Shown here one piece after another: positions 43,970-55,745 of a stretch of 64,000 nucleotides of DNA; within the stretch, counting starts at the first letter, position 1, and every line of letters begins with the position of its first letter. Both the position numbers and the translations under genes were made by a program. The DNA comes from Ctena decussata (lineage: Eukaryota > Mollusca > Bivalvia > Lucinida > Lucinidae). The notes under the pieces are model-generated. The model did no database searches, was not told where the DNA came from, and worked only from the letters and a program-made list of their open reading frames with translations. The DNA lies in the NCBI GenBank assembly GCA_963989385.1, contig OZ022503.1, positions 87,269,138 through 87,333,137 on the forward strand. The letters are read 5' to 3'.

Positions 43970-44600
43970 TATGCTAGAAAGTTGGGAACACCCGTCAATA
44001 GTCAATGATTCAAACAAAGACACTATCAAGGGCGCCGCCATTTTGAAAACCTTGCCAGCTGACGTGTGATTTGACGCTGACGTTACGTCATAAATAACGA
44101 CATATACGCGCTTGCTATAGTCGTTTCAAGATAGGTTTTGTTCTTCAATCTGAATTTCAGTTAGAAATTTCTAAATTGCTGTGATTCGTTATGGAATAAG
44201 ATGAAGAAACTTAGGCGCAAGAGAATGTCGCATATGGATACAAAGAGACAACAGGATTTATCAATGTATAAACTCCTCTCTGCAGCTGCTGTCATCCAAT
44301 CATTTGTCTGGAACTGGTGCTAAAGAGAGTCTGTTGGAATTATAACGACATAAAGAGCGTCAGGCAACTGAAAAGCGAACGCATTTTTGTTCGAACTTGC
44401 TGGCGTCACGAATGCGTTGTGACGTGAGTTGGTGACATCATTAAATAATCGGAACGTTATTTTCACGGCCAACGTCGTTATGTAACCAATCGTCTTCAGA
44501 GATTGCGCCTAAAGGCACTGCCAGATATCATTCGCGCAAACGCAGTTCTAAAGTCACATGATATCACATTATATTATCAAACCCCTGTTATCTGGTGGAA
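43970..44600. repeat. Dispersed inverted-segment repeat (family A/B), copy
   Basis: Segment B ('gggcgccgccattttg', 'tctgaatttcagtt') is at 43975-44180 and reversed segment A ('atatcattcgcgcaaacgcagttct') is at 44400-44590. The order B then inverted A, against A then B at 26165, suggests an element with inverted A termini. Confidence 0.6.
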
Positions 44601-44622
44601 TTTTGCAGCGAATGCATGTTAA

Positions 44623-45101
44623 AGGCCCCATTGCTCTATCAGCATGAACAATTTTATCATGAGGTGTCGCTGCAAGCTTCTCACTATAGTTTCGCCTTTG
44701 TAAATGACCTTGATTCGCCAGCTTTAAACAAATAAAACATCCTTGAGTGTCGCATAAAAACATTTTGAAATCTTATTTGGGTCATTTAAATTGGCAACTA
44801 AAATGACCTACTTTCGATTTCATTAAGTTATATAGAATGGTAAAAATACAACGTACAGGGATGGAGTCCCAATCACTATCCCGCCTTTGTTTATATAGCA
44901 TTGCTAGAGGGGAACCAGAGCAGGAAATTCTATTTTTTGGAGCGATTTGTTATTTTTCAAAAACTTGTTTTCTCTCCTTTTTGCCAGTTATACGACTCAA
45001 TACACATCAACTCACATTTTATTACCAAAAGTGAACGTTGAACCGCTTTTTACAATGATTTGAATCTAGACGTTTTTACCACTTATAGGACTATGGAGAC
45101 T
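44623..45101 (+). mobile_element. TTAA-flanked non-autonomous element, copy 1 (diverged)
   Basis: Starts aggccccattgctctatcag and ends 'ggactatggagact'. TTAA lies outside both ends (44619-44622 and 45102-45105). It is inserted in the family A/B repeat. Non-coding. Confidence 0.8.
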
Positions 45102-45569
45102 TTAAAATCTATAATCTATCATTTTACAATACTTCAATAAAAAAAAAGAAATACTGACAGATACTTGATCATTACTGTTGTCATTTTACATTGAATCTCC
45201 ACCATGTTATTATTTGGTGCCATCCTGTTTTCCAGCACACTTTTGTAACTACAGCCTTAAGTCATATTTACGTCATATATTACATAGAGTCGCAAAATTC
45301 ATTTTGGTGCGACCAAGTAGATCTATATTGATTTATGGATATTTTTTAATTAACAGTACCTTCCCCATGTTTCCCCACCGCATTATGGTAACTAAAGCTG
45401 TAAACGTGAGTAAACCTAATAAAGATCACATTATAAACTCTAAATATAACTGGAGAGAATCTTCCTTAATGGAAATCTTTAGTATTTCCATACTTCGAAC
45501 CAATCATCATCAGACAGATACACGGTAACCTGTCATTTAGCCTTGAAAGTGCTAAGTAGCCTTACGCTA
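45102..45569. other. No recognisable feature
   Basis: The frame at 45178-45528 (116 codons) has no recognisable motif and looks like chance. Confidence 0.4.
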
Positions 45570-45593
45570 GTTAGTTTGTTGTTTTGAGTTTAA

Positions 45594-46141
45594 AGGCCCC
45601 ATTGCTCTATCAGCATGAAATATTTTATCGTGAGGTATCGCTGCAAACTTCCCACTACAGTTTCGCCACTGATTATTATCGTGATTGGCCGGCTTTTAAA
45701 AATCAAAACGTCCTTGAGTTTACCATAAAATAGATTTGAAAAAATAACTAGGTTATTTTAGTTGCGAACCAAAATGACCTACTTTCGATTTCACAAGCTT
45801 TATTTCATGATAAAAATACAACGTACAGGCGGTAAAAATATAAGGTACAGGCGTTTAACAGGTGATAAAAGTACAATGTACAAAAAGAATTAGGCAAGGA
45901 TCCCATTGATTGTGCCGCTGTTGCATCATTGCATTGCTTAACGGGGAACCAGCGACGAAACCCGTGTTTTTATGGAGAGACTTATCATTTTTTCAAAATA
46001 CCTTGTTCCTTCTTTTTTGCCAGTTATATGCTACAAAAAAAGCACATCAACCGACATATTTTCATCAATTCTGAAGGTTGTACAGGTTTCATAATGATTT
46101 GTAATTTGACGGTTTTTACCTTTGATAGGACTATGGACACT
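45594..46141 (+). mobile_element. TTAA-flanked non-autonomous element, copy 2
   Basis: 548 bp, same ends as copy 1. TTAA at 45590-45593 and 46142-46145. It interrupts an R2 repeat whose two halves (45570-45589 and 46146-46400) rejoin at the TTAA. Confidence 0.9.
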
Positions 46142-46145
46142 TTAA

Positions 46146-46400
46146 CTGTCCTTTGAGACAGCATTTCAGTCTATATCGAGCTAATTCAAAAGTGGCAGAT
46201 TTAAAATATATATACATATACAATATATACAGATTAGCAAGCAGGCGCTTAAAACTCTGAGCTACAGGACACCTTGGTAGATAGGTTTGGCAGATAAACA
46301 AAATCCGAACAACTCATCCTGCGCGTGCTACAAGCACATTCTGCACTTGCCTTATCTTTCGTAGGACGCCCCGACAGTGAAACTTACCCAGTTACATCGT
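46146..46400 (+). repeat. Dispersed repeat R2, distal part split by TTAA element
   Basis: 'tcctttgagacagcatttcag', 'tctatatcgag', 'gtgctacaagcaca', 'gtaggacgccccgacagtgaa' are R2 blocks. An AT microsatellite (near 46205-46230) sits inside. Confidence 0.7.
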
Positions 46401-46417
46401 TCCCCGAAATAGTGTCT

Positions 46418-47407
46418 CGTCTGTTGCTTGGCTATTCGTTGTTAAAGGGGTGTTGGTTTGTTTGGCTCCAATATTCAGAGGTAATGTTTGACAGCCCTGG
46501 GATCTCCCGGTGACGCAGTACTTTGTATCTGTCAAGTCCTTTGCTTTGAAGTCAGTATAGGTTTATACGTAATTTATTTGTTTCCTGAGATGACTCATTG
46601 ATGGGGTAGGAAACCTTTATGAAGCTTACTAAACATTTCGAACCTCTGTAGAAACGGAAGGCAAAACAAGTATAAGCCCCCCTCATCATCCCCAGTGATC
46701 TATTACTGACCGTTCCAAGGTTCCATTACTGTTGTTGTTCCTTGATGTTACGTGTTCTTATGTCTGCTTGACTAGGGTTTTCTAACAATATGGTAACCTG
46801 TATAACCGCACACTTTGCTTTTTTGTTTGTAATACAATATATAAAATAAATGTTACTGTTGTTTTCTTTCAGTTGTGGTAGTTCAATGACCACCCGTCTG
46901 GGAAAGAGCTGTTCATTCTTCAGTTTACAGTGAGTATGTGTTCGTAAACTGTCGCAATTTTATGTATTTTCGTCTTTCTCATTTGGAGGTTGTGGCCGAA
47001 CGATGGTGCTGGTTATAATTCCCACTGCTGGGGCGTCCTACTTATTTGGATAAAAATAGGGCAAGGATCTACTGTGCTTGCAGCAGGTGCGGGCGGGGTT
47101 GTTTTGATATTTTTTCTCTCATCTATCATTTCTCTTTCTTTCTCCCCCTCTCTGGGAAACGGCCCGATACAAACTGAAATACTGTCTCAGGGAGCCGTTT
47201 AACCCAAATTAACCAAGAGACCAACTACAATTAAACATTAGGATTAATGGGTCAACTATTATCTTTCACGCCGTATTGTCACAATATTAACGGTGACAGA
47301 TTAACCAGATGCTGCTAAACCCACCAAATCTTTCCCATTTGGTTTTGAGGGCGGGATGTGGGATGTGATTGTATAAGTTACTGATCATTAACTTGTTTTT
47401 ACTTTCC
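46418..47407 (+). mobile_element. Old PLE 3' tail, split by an R2 copy
   Basis: A diverged sense tail: 'tctgttgcttgg', 'ccctgggatctccc', 'ctgtcaagtcctttgctt', 'tattactgaccgttccaagg', then 'ttcaatgaccacccgtctgggaa' and the terminal 'ggttttgagggcgggatgtgg…tgtttttacttt'. An antisense R2 copy interrupts it at 46987-47331. Confidence 0.78.
46987..47331 (-). repeat. R2 repeat, antisense, with 13-bp TSD
   Basis: R2 blocks in reverse ('ccactgctggggcgtcctac', 'gcttgcagcaggtgcggg', 'tgatat…ctgtctc' type). It is flanked by ctttctcatttgg (46974-46986) and ctttcccatttgg (47332-47344), a 13-bp duplication with one mismatch. Confidence 0.75.
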
Positions 47408-47537
47408 ATGAAATTAGAACTATGGAACAAATGAAAGACGTACTATATACATAATCTGAACAATGAACAACTTTGGAGCAAGCTCGAAATGGCATGTAGA
47501 TATATAGTTCTGACAATAAGACGATCTGGTTACTCGA

Positions 47538-47975
47538 AAAAAGTTAATAGAAGGGTCTAAGGTATGCCACAATCACAAACCGCAGCTAACCCACGGCACC
47601 AAGAGGAAGACAAATTGATATTCAAGGGAAGGGAAGCGAATATTGATTGTAATGTGCATATCCTGGCACTTGAAATAATAACACCATTAAATGAATGTAC
47701 AAGGAGACTTTTTAGGTTCCCTTTTCAGTTTTCCACATTGCACAAACACAACAGGTGCGAGTTGCAAAAAAGTTAATAGAAAGGCCCAGGGTATGCAAAA
47801 ATCAAGAACAGCAGCCAACCTACGACACCAAGAGGAAGACAAGGTGATATTCAAGGGAAGGGAATGCAAAAAAATGAATGTAAAGTGCGTGCATATCCTG
47901 GCTCTTGAAATAAATACAATATTAAATGAATGTACGAAGAGTCCTTTTATTAGGGTCCTTTTTCAGGTTTTCTGT
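47538..47975. repeat. 225-bp tandem duplication
   Basis: Two units starting at 'aaaaaagttaatagaa' (47538 and 47763). Both contain 'caccaagaggaagacaa', 'atattcaagggaaggga', 'gcatatcctggc' and 'ttaaatgaatgtac'. Part of the unit matches, in reverse, 34906-34975 upstream of the PLE. Confidence 0.75.
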
Positions 47976-48069
47976 GTCTTTGTATCTGAGTTCAGATCAT
48001 TTATGCCTAGACTTTTTAACAACAATGCCTGGACCGTTGCAACAGTAAAGTAATGACAGATCCGGGTTC

Positions 48070-48204
48070 GAGGTTATAAAACTTGAGATTATCTCAAACT
48101 CAAAATAAAGCACACTGATTGGCTGCTTCCGAGCACTCGCTCGGAAGCAGCCAATCGGTGTGCTTTATTTTGAGTTTGAGAATGTATTCAAGTTTTATAA
48201 CCTC
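48070..48204. mobile_element. Foldback MITE with GAGGTTATAAAACTT ends, type 2
   Basis: 135 bp. It has the same 15-bp termini as 41765-41995 but an unrelated interior: a near-perfect hairpin with 'tcaaactcaaaataaagcac', 'gattggctgcttccgag' and loop 'cactc'. Confidence 0.87.
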
Positions 48205-48382
48205 TGGGCGTGGATTTGACCTTTCCCTATAACAGATAATTCAAAATCATGATACTCGAACTACTGGCTAATAGCCTCGAAATTCGCTAAACACATAAAA
48301 TAAGTGCTCCAGATAAGAAAGAGTAACATAGATAATTCGGGAATAACTTTCGTTAGCTTTTTTGTTTAGTTTTCCACACAAA

Positions 48383-48583
48383 AATGGATGGATGACTGGT
48401 TATTTTACGTCCTTTTCAACAGTATTTCAGCTATATGAGGCCGATGGGCGGATGATAATGAAAGGCTGTGTGCAATGGAACCCCGTTTACGGTAGGAAAG
48501 ATTCTCGCCTCATGTAGGATTCGAACCTAGTCCGCTAGATCAGTAGGCCAGCACTTAACCCACTAAGCTACCGGGGCTCCTCT
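48383..48583 (-). repeat. tRNA-derived SINE
   Basis: On the minus strand the tRNA-like head (48583-48510) has 'ggtagcttagtgggtta' (box A) and 'aggttcgaatcctac' (box B). The body runs to 48383 and ends in a (GGAT)n-like tail. It is a different SINE family from 3438-3712. No clean target duplication was found. Confidence 0.7.
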
Positions 48584-49030
48584 TTCCACACAAACATACG
48601 TTGTGATCCCTCATTGAAATCGTCTCGTCGAAACAGTTTTAATGAGGAGTCACGACAGGTTTTGACAACAAAATAAGAAAAACTATCTCTTATGTATCCC
48701 TATTACCCCTCCTTACATTGAGCTCTGTTTACTAAATACATTTCTTGCCTTCCATAAGCTGGATTTTGGCTAACAATGAAATTCACAGTTCAATTTCAGA
48801 AAAGGCGGTATTTACCGACTCTGAGGTACAATCCGACAAGGACGAACGTCCAAGTGTTGACATATTAGACAAAAAACAAAGTCTGCCAAGGACAATAGTA
48901 CGCATGTCATGTATTTATAACTCGATTTACAGCCTAATCTAATTGTTATAGCTGTGCCATCTTTCATAATTGTTGTTAATGTATAATACTGTATGACTAG
49001 TATCCCGTAATCATCCCGTAATCATATCAA
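48584..49030. other. No recognisable feature
   Basis: AT-rich, nothing supported. Confidence 0.4.
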
Positions 49031-49032
49031 TT

Positions 49033-49271
49033 TGAGCCGCGACACGAAAAAAACCAACAATAGTGGTTTGCGGCCAGCGCAGACTCAGATCAGCCTCGGC
49101 ATCCGCCAAGTCTGCTCAGAGTCTTCGCTGTCCGTATGGAGGTAATTGAGACCCTTAGCTGCCCTTAAAGCGCTAAGCATAGAGTTTAATGAGACTTGGT
49201 GGGTACCTAGGCTGATCTGAGTCTGCGCTGGGCGCATAGCCACAGTGTAGGTTTGCTCGTGTCGCGGCTCA
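49033..49271. mobile_element. Foldback MITE (GAGCCGCGACACGAG family), copy 4
   Basis: Same family; ATT flanks both ends (49030-49032 and 49272-49274). Confidence 0.87.
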
Positions 49272-49589
49272 ATTCTCATTAAAGAGCTCAAGCTGTTGAG
49301 TTTTTATTTAAACCAAAATTTCTTATATTTACGCAAGTAATGCTGGTGATAGACTTATTAAAGCGATTTCAGTTACTTTCTCTTTTAAACAGCGTTGGGT
49401 ATGGCACTTACCACGCCTCCATGGTTCCCGTATTTGAACAACTTCCGCTTTAAATATGAACGTTGTTTTCACCCGAACACGCCATAACGTAACTTAGGAC
49501 AGCATTTGGAAAATCGAACATTGTCAGAGACAATCTGACAACACTTTGATCAAGAAGCGAAAATGTCATCCATATATACTCATATATTG

Positions 49590-49835
49590 GTAATCATCGC
49601 ACATCGGGTGCGATGGTGCTGTGTGTAACTTCCAGTGCCGGGGCGTCTTACTGATTTGGATAATAGTAGGGTAAGGGCCTACTGTGCAGTAGGTGCGGGT
49701 GGGGGTTGTTTGGACATTTTTCTCTCGTCAATCAGTTCTCTTCTTTCTCCCTCCCTGGGAGACGGCCTGATATAGACTGAAATACTGTCTGAAAGGGCCG
49801 TTAGACCTTAATCAATCAATCAATCATTGCACATC
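49590..49835 (-). repeat. Dispersed repeat R2, antisense
   Basis: Reverse R2 blocks ('ggtgcgatggtgctgtgtg', 'cttccagtgccggggcgtc', 'ctgatatagactgaa', 'agggccgtta') ending in (AATC)n. The second 'tgc-aag' part is shortened. Confidence 0.8.
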
Positions 49836-49889
49836 CGAGGACAAACTTGCCTTACCGCACTAAAATACCATTTTTTACATGTATCATGC

Positions 49890-50330
49890 ACCTGCTGAAA
49901 ATCTACCTAATAACAGGAGTATGATAAGGTAATATGATATCACGTCAGTTCAAAACTGCGCTTGCGCGAATAATACCAGTCAGTGCTTTCGTAAGCGATC
50001 TCTGAAGGCGACTGACTTCTCATTTGAACGTGATAACAACGTTCGATTGGTCAAATGACGTCACCGACTCACGTCATCAGGCATATCTGTGCGTCGGCAA
50101 GTTCGGACAAAATTGTGTTTCTTTTACGTTTGTATGATACATTTAAACGTGTTGAAGCCTTTTCAATGATGCCAGATAAACAGAAAACCATGTTAGGGTC
50201 CGTTGATATCAAGTTTGTCAAGCGAGACCAGAAACAGCGTAGGAAGGGCAATAACATCATATTCTCTATTTATAAAAACAAAGCAAAGACTGCGATTCGA
50301 CTGCACAGAGGCTTAAACTGAAAATTCGTA
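49890..50330. repeat. Family A/B repeat, A-end copy
   Basis: Contains 'gtaatatgatatcacgtca', 'aactgcgcttgcgcgaat', 'gttcgattggtcaaatgacgtcaccgac' in the order seen at 26190-26345, then 'gatatcaagtttgtcaagcgagaccagaaa', also present at 27165. Confidence 0.65.
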
Positions 50331-51440
50331 CCTGTAAGGGGACTCTCTCTCTTTTCTTCGTGGAAAGTACTCAAGCACGAGATTTCTAGGTTCTTTTAAG
50401 CGGTAAAGTGGCCTTGTATGTTGTTTACAATGATTTTGTCTGATTCGCAGCAGGTTCCTGTAAGGTAATACTTGCACATATCGTTGTGATCAACTGAATA
50501 TAATTGAAAAGCGCAGACAAATTGAAACGAATGGAGGAATCAAGTCTGAATTCCCAAGAGTAGTGTTGTAATGGAACAAAAAAGTTTCTAAACGCCACAC
50601 CATTGTCTGAGTTATTGTATGCATTGAATCTATAGCCAGACGAGCGAGTTTCTGATTTTTTCCACACCTACTTCGATGTCACTAAGGGTGTATATATACT
50701 GAACAAAAGTGAAAACGCTACCAGTGATTTGTCTTCAAATTTTCTTTTATGTGGAACCAGAAACGATCCATGAATAAGTACGCATTTTAAAGTTATATGC
50801 ATGTGTAAAGCCATAATACCAGTAGATACACTGGCGCTCACGTATTTGTACACCAAAAACGCGTTCGTACCGCGTTGCATGCGCGTGCTGCGTGCGTATC
50901 ACCTAGAACCGCGCATCAGACGCGTCTAGACGCGCCCTGACGCGTCTCGACGCGGGAGACGCAAACGTTGGTAACATGAATATTCATGACTTGTTCAATA
51001 CGCGTACAACCGCAGATTGTACGTTGGCCTAATTAAAATAGTTTTAAGATAGCTTAAAACAATATAAGTTACTAAGTTAATTAAATATTGTCTCGATCTC
51101 TCTACAGGGAATGTGACCGAATCGATGCGCAGAAGACGGGAACCATAAAGTCGTCCCGCATTATCTGGGTCAATTTTTACATAACAACTCGTAACGTCTC
51201 GATTTCTGAATTCAATGGGACTCATTAACTACTATTTAGACTAACTCTATAATAGAACTTCTAGGCTAAGAAACTATACATAACTTCTATTTTTCTTAAC
51301 TTCTAAGCCCAGAAAACAAACAAACGGAAAAAAGTCACAACTTATCTGGGTCAGAACACACACGGTAATCTAATCCTCGCTAAGAATTAAACTGACCAGT
51401 GAAATTTGGACCCAGACTATTATATTGAGTTAAACAATAC

Positions 51441-51876
51441 CACAGGGTATAATCGATTCCTCTAATTTTCGCTTCCTGCAGAGACTGTACATCATATTTG
51501 GCTTCCGCCGAGACTGTCCGCGAGTTCTTGCTTCCTGCCGAGACTTCTGTACATGATAAATGGCTTCCTGCAGAGACTGTCCGCGTGATTCTGCTTCCTG
51601 TCGAGCCTCACGGCAGGAAGCAGAGTCACGCGGACAGTCTCGGCAGGAAGCCAATTATCATGTACACAAGTCTCTGCAGGAAGCAAGAACTCGCGGACAG
51701 TCTCGGCGGACTTCACATCATATTTGGCTTCTGCCGAGACTGTCCGCGATCTCTTGCTTCCTGCAGAGACTTCTGTCCTCGAAAATTGGCTTCCTACCGA
51801 GACTGTCCACATGACTCTGCTTCCTGCCGAGATCCTCGGCAGGAAGCAGAATCACTCGGACAGTCTCTGCAGGAAG
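51441..51876. repeat. Palindromic repeat-array foldback, second locus (compound)
   Basis: The left end is the same as at 43385 (cacagggtataatcgattcc). Two consecutive foldback units, with centres near 51605 and 51833, are made of the same gcttcctgc-gagactgtcc motif. The right terminus is missing; it ends abruptly at 'tctctgcaggaag'. Confidence 0.85.
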
Positions 51877-52603
51877 GTTGGTGGTATTCTTCAGGTACTC
51901 CAGTTTTCTCCACAACCAAGGCCACAAATAAGCAATTATCCTTGCCTTTGAGACAATGTAAAAACATTCGCATGCCTGAATTTCCAATACTTCAATAATC
52001 CTGTTAAGACTAGAGTTTAAATCAGAATCGAATCAGAATTTGCTTTGAATTAAATGTTTAGACTAGCAAATCTTATTCGAATTAAAAACTAATTCGAAGT
52101 AATTAAACTAATCCTACAGAGTACCTTGGATCGAATCCGAATTAACTTTTACTTCGGATTAAAAGCCCTGTCTAAACAGCAAACCGAAGCAAAGCCGCAT
52201 TAAAATTTATTTTTGAACTGACCTCGGGCATGTTTAGGTCATGTTAACATTTGAGCAGGCTGCATTTACTTTACTGCAAAATAACTTGCACCCAATCAAA
52301 AACATTATTTTACTACGAAGTAACTTGCATTAAATTGGAAATGGTATTGTCTGAACAGACACGTGGGTTCTCTTCGGATTACCTTATTGCAGAGCAATCT
52401 GTGCCGAATCGAAACAGATATCCTCTACACAGAGAAAACCGTAGCTTAATTCTGTTGGGAGGGAGGTAGGTAGGGTAAAAATTCCTTTTGGGACCTAGGA
52501 CTGTAGCATTTGTTCTAAACCTTATCTTGGTTGAGTTGGTTCCAAACTATATTGCATATTTAAAGTTTTAGGGTCCTGTATTTTCATGGGAGTTTTTTAG
52601 TGT

Positions 52604-53990
52604 TCTAATATTTTGGGAAATGGAGAATATTATTTGTCAACAACAGGACTGTAGCTAATTTCTTATTGTGGATTGTTGGGAGGAGAGAGCAGTTTCTTTT
52701 TGCTGTTTCTAGGGAGCAAATGTGATGAACCTTATAATGGTTCAGTTGGTTTCCAGGTAACTAAGCCTGGGTATGAGATTAAGGAGGTTGGATACACATT
52801 ATTTTTTGGAGGGGAAATGGAGAATATTATTAATAGACACGGGGACAGTAACTTATTTCTTATTGCGGGTTGTTCAAAAAGAACGGCGGTTTGTTTCGGC
52901 TGTTTCTAGGGAGCAAATGTGATGAACCTTATAATGGTTCAGTTGGTTTCCAGGTAACTAAGCCTGGGTATGAGATTAAGGAGGTTGGATACACATTATT
53001 TTTTGGAGGGGAAATGGAGAATAATATTAATAGACACGGGGACAGTAGCTTATTTCTTATTGCGGGTTGTTCAAAAAGGAGGGCGTTTTCTTTTGGCTGT
53101 TTCTAGGGAGCAAATTTGATGAACCTTATAATGATTCAGTTGGTTTCCAGGTAACTAAGCCTGGGTATGAGATTAAGGAGGTTGGATACACATTATTTTT
53201 TGGAGGGGAAATGGAGAATATTATTAATAGACACGGGGACAGTAGCTTATTTCTTATTGCGGGTTGTTCAAAAAGGACGGCGGTTTCTTTTGGCTGTTTC
53301 TAGGGAGCAAATGTGATGATTCTTATAATGGTTTAGTTGGTTTCCAGGTAACTAAGCCTGGGTATGAGTTTAAGGAGGTTGGATACACATTATTTTTTGG
53401 AGGGGAAATGGAGAATATTATTAATAGACACGGGGACAGTAGCTTATTTCTTATTGCGGGTTGTTCAAAAAGCACGGCGGTTTCTTTTGGCTGTTTCTAG
53501 GGAGCAAATGTGATGAACCTTATAATGGTTCAGTTGGTTTCCAGGTAACTAAGCCTGGGTATGAGATTAAGGAGGTTGGATACACATTATTTTTTGGAGG
53601 GGAAATGGAGAATATTATTAATAGACACGGGGACAGTAGCTTATTTCTTATTGCGGGTTGTTCAAAAAGGAGGGCGGTTTCTTTTGGCTGTTTCTAGGGA
53701 GCAAATGAGTTGAACTTTATAATGGTTTATTTAGTTTCCATGTAACTAAGCCTGGGTATGAGATTAAGGAGGTTGGATACACATTAATTTAGGGGTGGGG
53801 AAGAAATGGAGAGTATTATTAATGGACCAGAGGACTATAGCTTATTTCTTATTGCGGATTGACGGGAAAAGAGGGCAGTTTCTTTTGGCTGTTTCTAGGG
53901 AGCAAATGTGCTGAACCTTATTATGGTTTATTTAGTTTCCAGGTAACTTAGCCTGGGTGTGAGGTTAAGGAGGTTGGATACACATTAATT
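52604..53990 (+). repeat. 197-bp satellite, about 7 units
   Basis: Five nearly identical units with starts at 52711, 52908, 53105, 53302 and 53499 ('agggagcaaatgtgatgaacc'), preceded and followed by diverged units. Each unit supports an open frame of 78 codons that runs about 40 bp into the next unit. Because 197 is not a multiple of 3, the frames are separate and not one long protein. Coding function is unlikely. Confidence 0.95.
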
Positions 53991-54389
53991 TTAGCCTTTA
54001 TTGTCAATAGACAAAAGTTATTTATACAAACGTAGGGAAAGTCAGATTGTAGTCGTACAGATGGGTTCTGGGGCTTTTACTGGGTAATGGGAGTTTTTGT
54101 CATGAGCATTGCACTTAGTAGGGTATTAATGTGGATCCAGGGATTTTGGGAAATGGGCTTGGTAGGTGGTTAGCAACAGGGGCTCGAATTAGAGAAAATT
54201 AGGGGGATTTTTTTCCCTATTGTATTGGAATCTATCTATATCCTGGCAATGATATTGGTTTTGTCTAGGTATTCAAAGACTGCCTTCTGTATTGTATTTG
54301 CATGTTTCTTTGGGGGAGACAGGAGCAGTCTCAGGTCTATTGTGTGATAGCCTAACTTGAATATGGTGGATTCTATGGTCTCGCCTTTG

Positions 54390-55745
54390 ATTGTTATGGG
54401 GCCACACAGTCAAAGAAGATATGGTTGAGATCTTCTGCATCATTGCAGTGGGGGCATAGGGCGGACTGGTTACTGTAGTGAAGGCAGCCCTGCCCGCTGT
54501 GTCCTAGCCTTAGTCCGGAATAGGCTATGTCGAAACGTCTATTGAGACTATATACGTCACATTGAAGTTTAACCTTTGGTTTGACGAAATGGAAGGTGTG
54601 GCCCTTGTTGCTATTGGTCCATTGGGATTGCCATTTTTCGGTTACTGCTTCATTTATTAGGGGATAAACGTCCAGTTTTGTGGGCTTGGTATGGTTGTAA
54701 GTGCCGGTAGTCAATAATTGACAACTGCCTTTCTTGAATCAGCGGAAGGAGAAATGAAGTATGTGGTCCAACCGGGCTCTCGAACCCAAGACCTCTGGCA
54801 TGAGTCAGGTGCCCTATCGATTGCGCTACGCAGCCCGGCACCTTCAGCTGTAGGAGTTTAATTCCATATTCAATTTCTAAAGCATTAATAGGGGCGGAGT
54901 GGTATGCCCTCGTAGCCATACGGAGTAAGTTGTTTTGGATGAGGTCTTGAGCTTTGAGAGTAGATGTTTGGGTGCCGAGTTATAAGCTTGCGCACCATAA
55001 TCGACTTTTACTGAGGATTAGGGCCTTATATAATGTCAATAGGATTTTTTTTATCTGCTTCATAGGAGGTGCCTGAAACCATCCTCATGAGGTTTAGGTC
55101 TTTATTACATTTTTCAATCAGATTTTTAATATGCTGACCCCATGTTAGTTTGCTATCTAGGATCATACCCAGGAAGGTGATATGGTCACTAAATTCTATT
55201 TCTGTCCCAAAAAAGGGAGAGTTTTTGAAGTGATTCAATATTAAGTATTTTTTTTATAGTGAAAATTATAGCCTTTGTCTTAATAGTGGGGATTTTGAAG
55301 CCCCAGAGCTTGGACCATATCTTGATTGTCTGGAGAACTGATTGGAGTTTTACGAGAGCATGTTTGGGAGAGGAGTGCTAGGTCCAGATGGCATTGTCAT
55401 CTGCAAACTGAGAAAGAGAGAGGTTTGGGTCCCCCCCCCCAGGGCATCATCAAGGGTAAATTATTACAATGAATAGGACAGGGCTGAGGCCACTGCCCTG
55501 GAGCCATTTCCAAGTCATGTTGATCAGAGGTTTTTATCCCCCACCCCGACTTGAATTCTTTTGCCGTTTAAGGAGTTATGAATGAAGCGGAACATATTTC
55601 CATTGATGCCGAATTCGTTTAGCTTGAAGAGGGTCCCTGAAGTCCAATGAGGTCAAATGCCTTTTTAAGATTCAAAGTGACTGCTGCCTGGCACTTGTTT
55701 TCCATAAAGGCCTTATTAATTTCAGATTCCACGATTTTATTTTCT
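54390..55745 (-). pseudogene. Decayed LINE reverse transcriptase (antisense)
   Basis: Reading from 55745 downwards in several frames: 'AVTLNLKKAFDLIGL' (motif A region), 'LNEFGINGNMFRFIHNSL', a damaged 'GSxxGSxLSPxLF' (motif B), 'QFADDNAIW' (motif C, near 55400) and 'HITFLGMILDSKLTWGQHI' (55150-55190). The C-terminal 'RLGHSGQGCLHYSNQSALCPHCNDAEDLNHIFFDC' (54400-54500) is typical of Jockey-like non-LTR elements. Many frameshifts and stops are present, and a SINE sits at 54705-54842. A (C)n tract at about 55432 disrupts it further. Confidence 0.85.
54705..54842 (-). mobile_element. tRNA-derived SINE, 5' part, inserted in LINE
   Basis: Matches the head half of the SINE at 3438-3712 ('gccgggctgcgtagcgcaatcg' in variant form and 'cttcttgaatcagcggaagg'). 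It is truncated after about 130 bp. Confidence 0.8.

Noticed and set aside
51441..51876. CRISPR array
   Set aside because: Repeats and spacers look regular, but the array is mirror-symmetric, the spacers pair with each other, it has transposon-like ends, and the context is eukaryotic repeats without cas genes.
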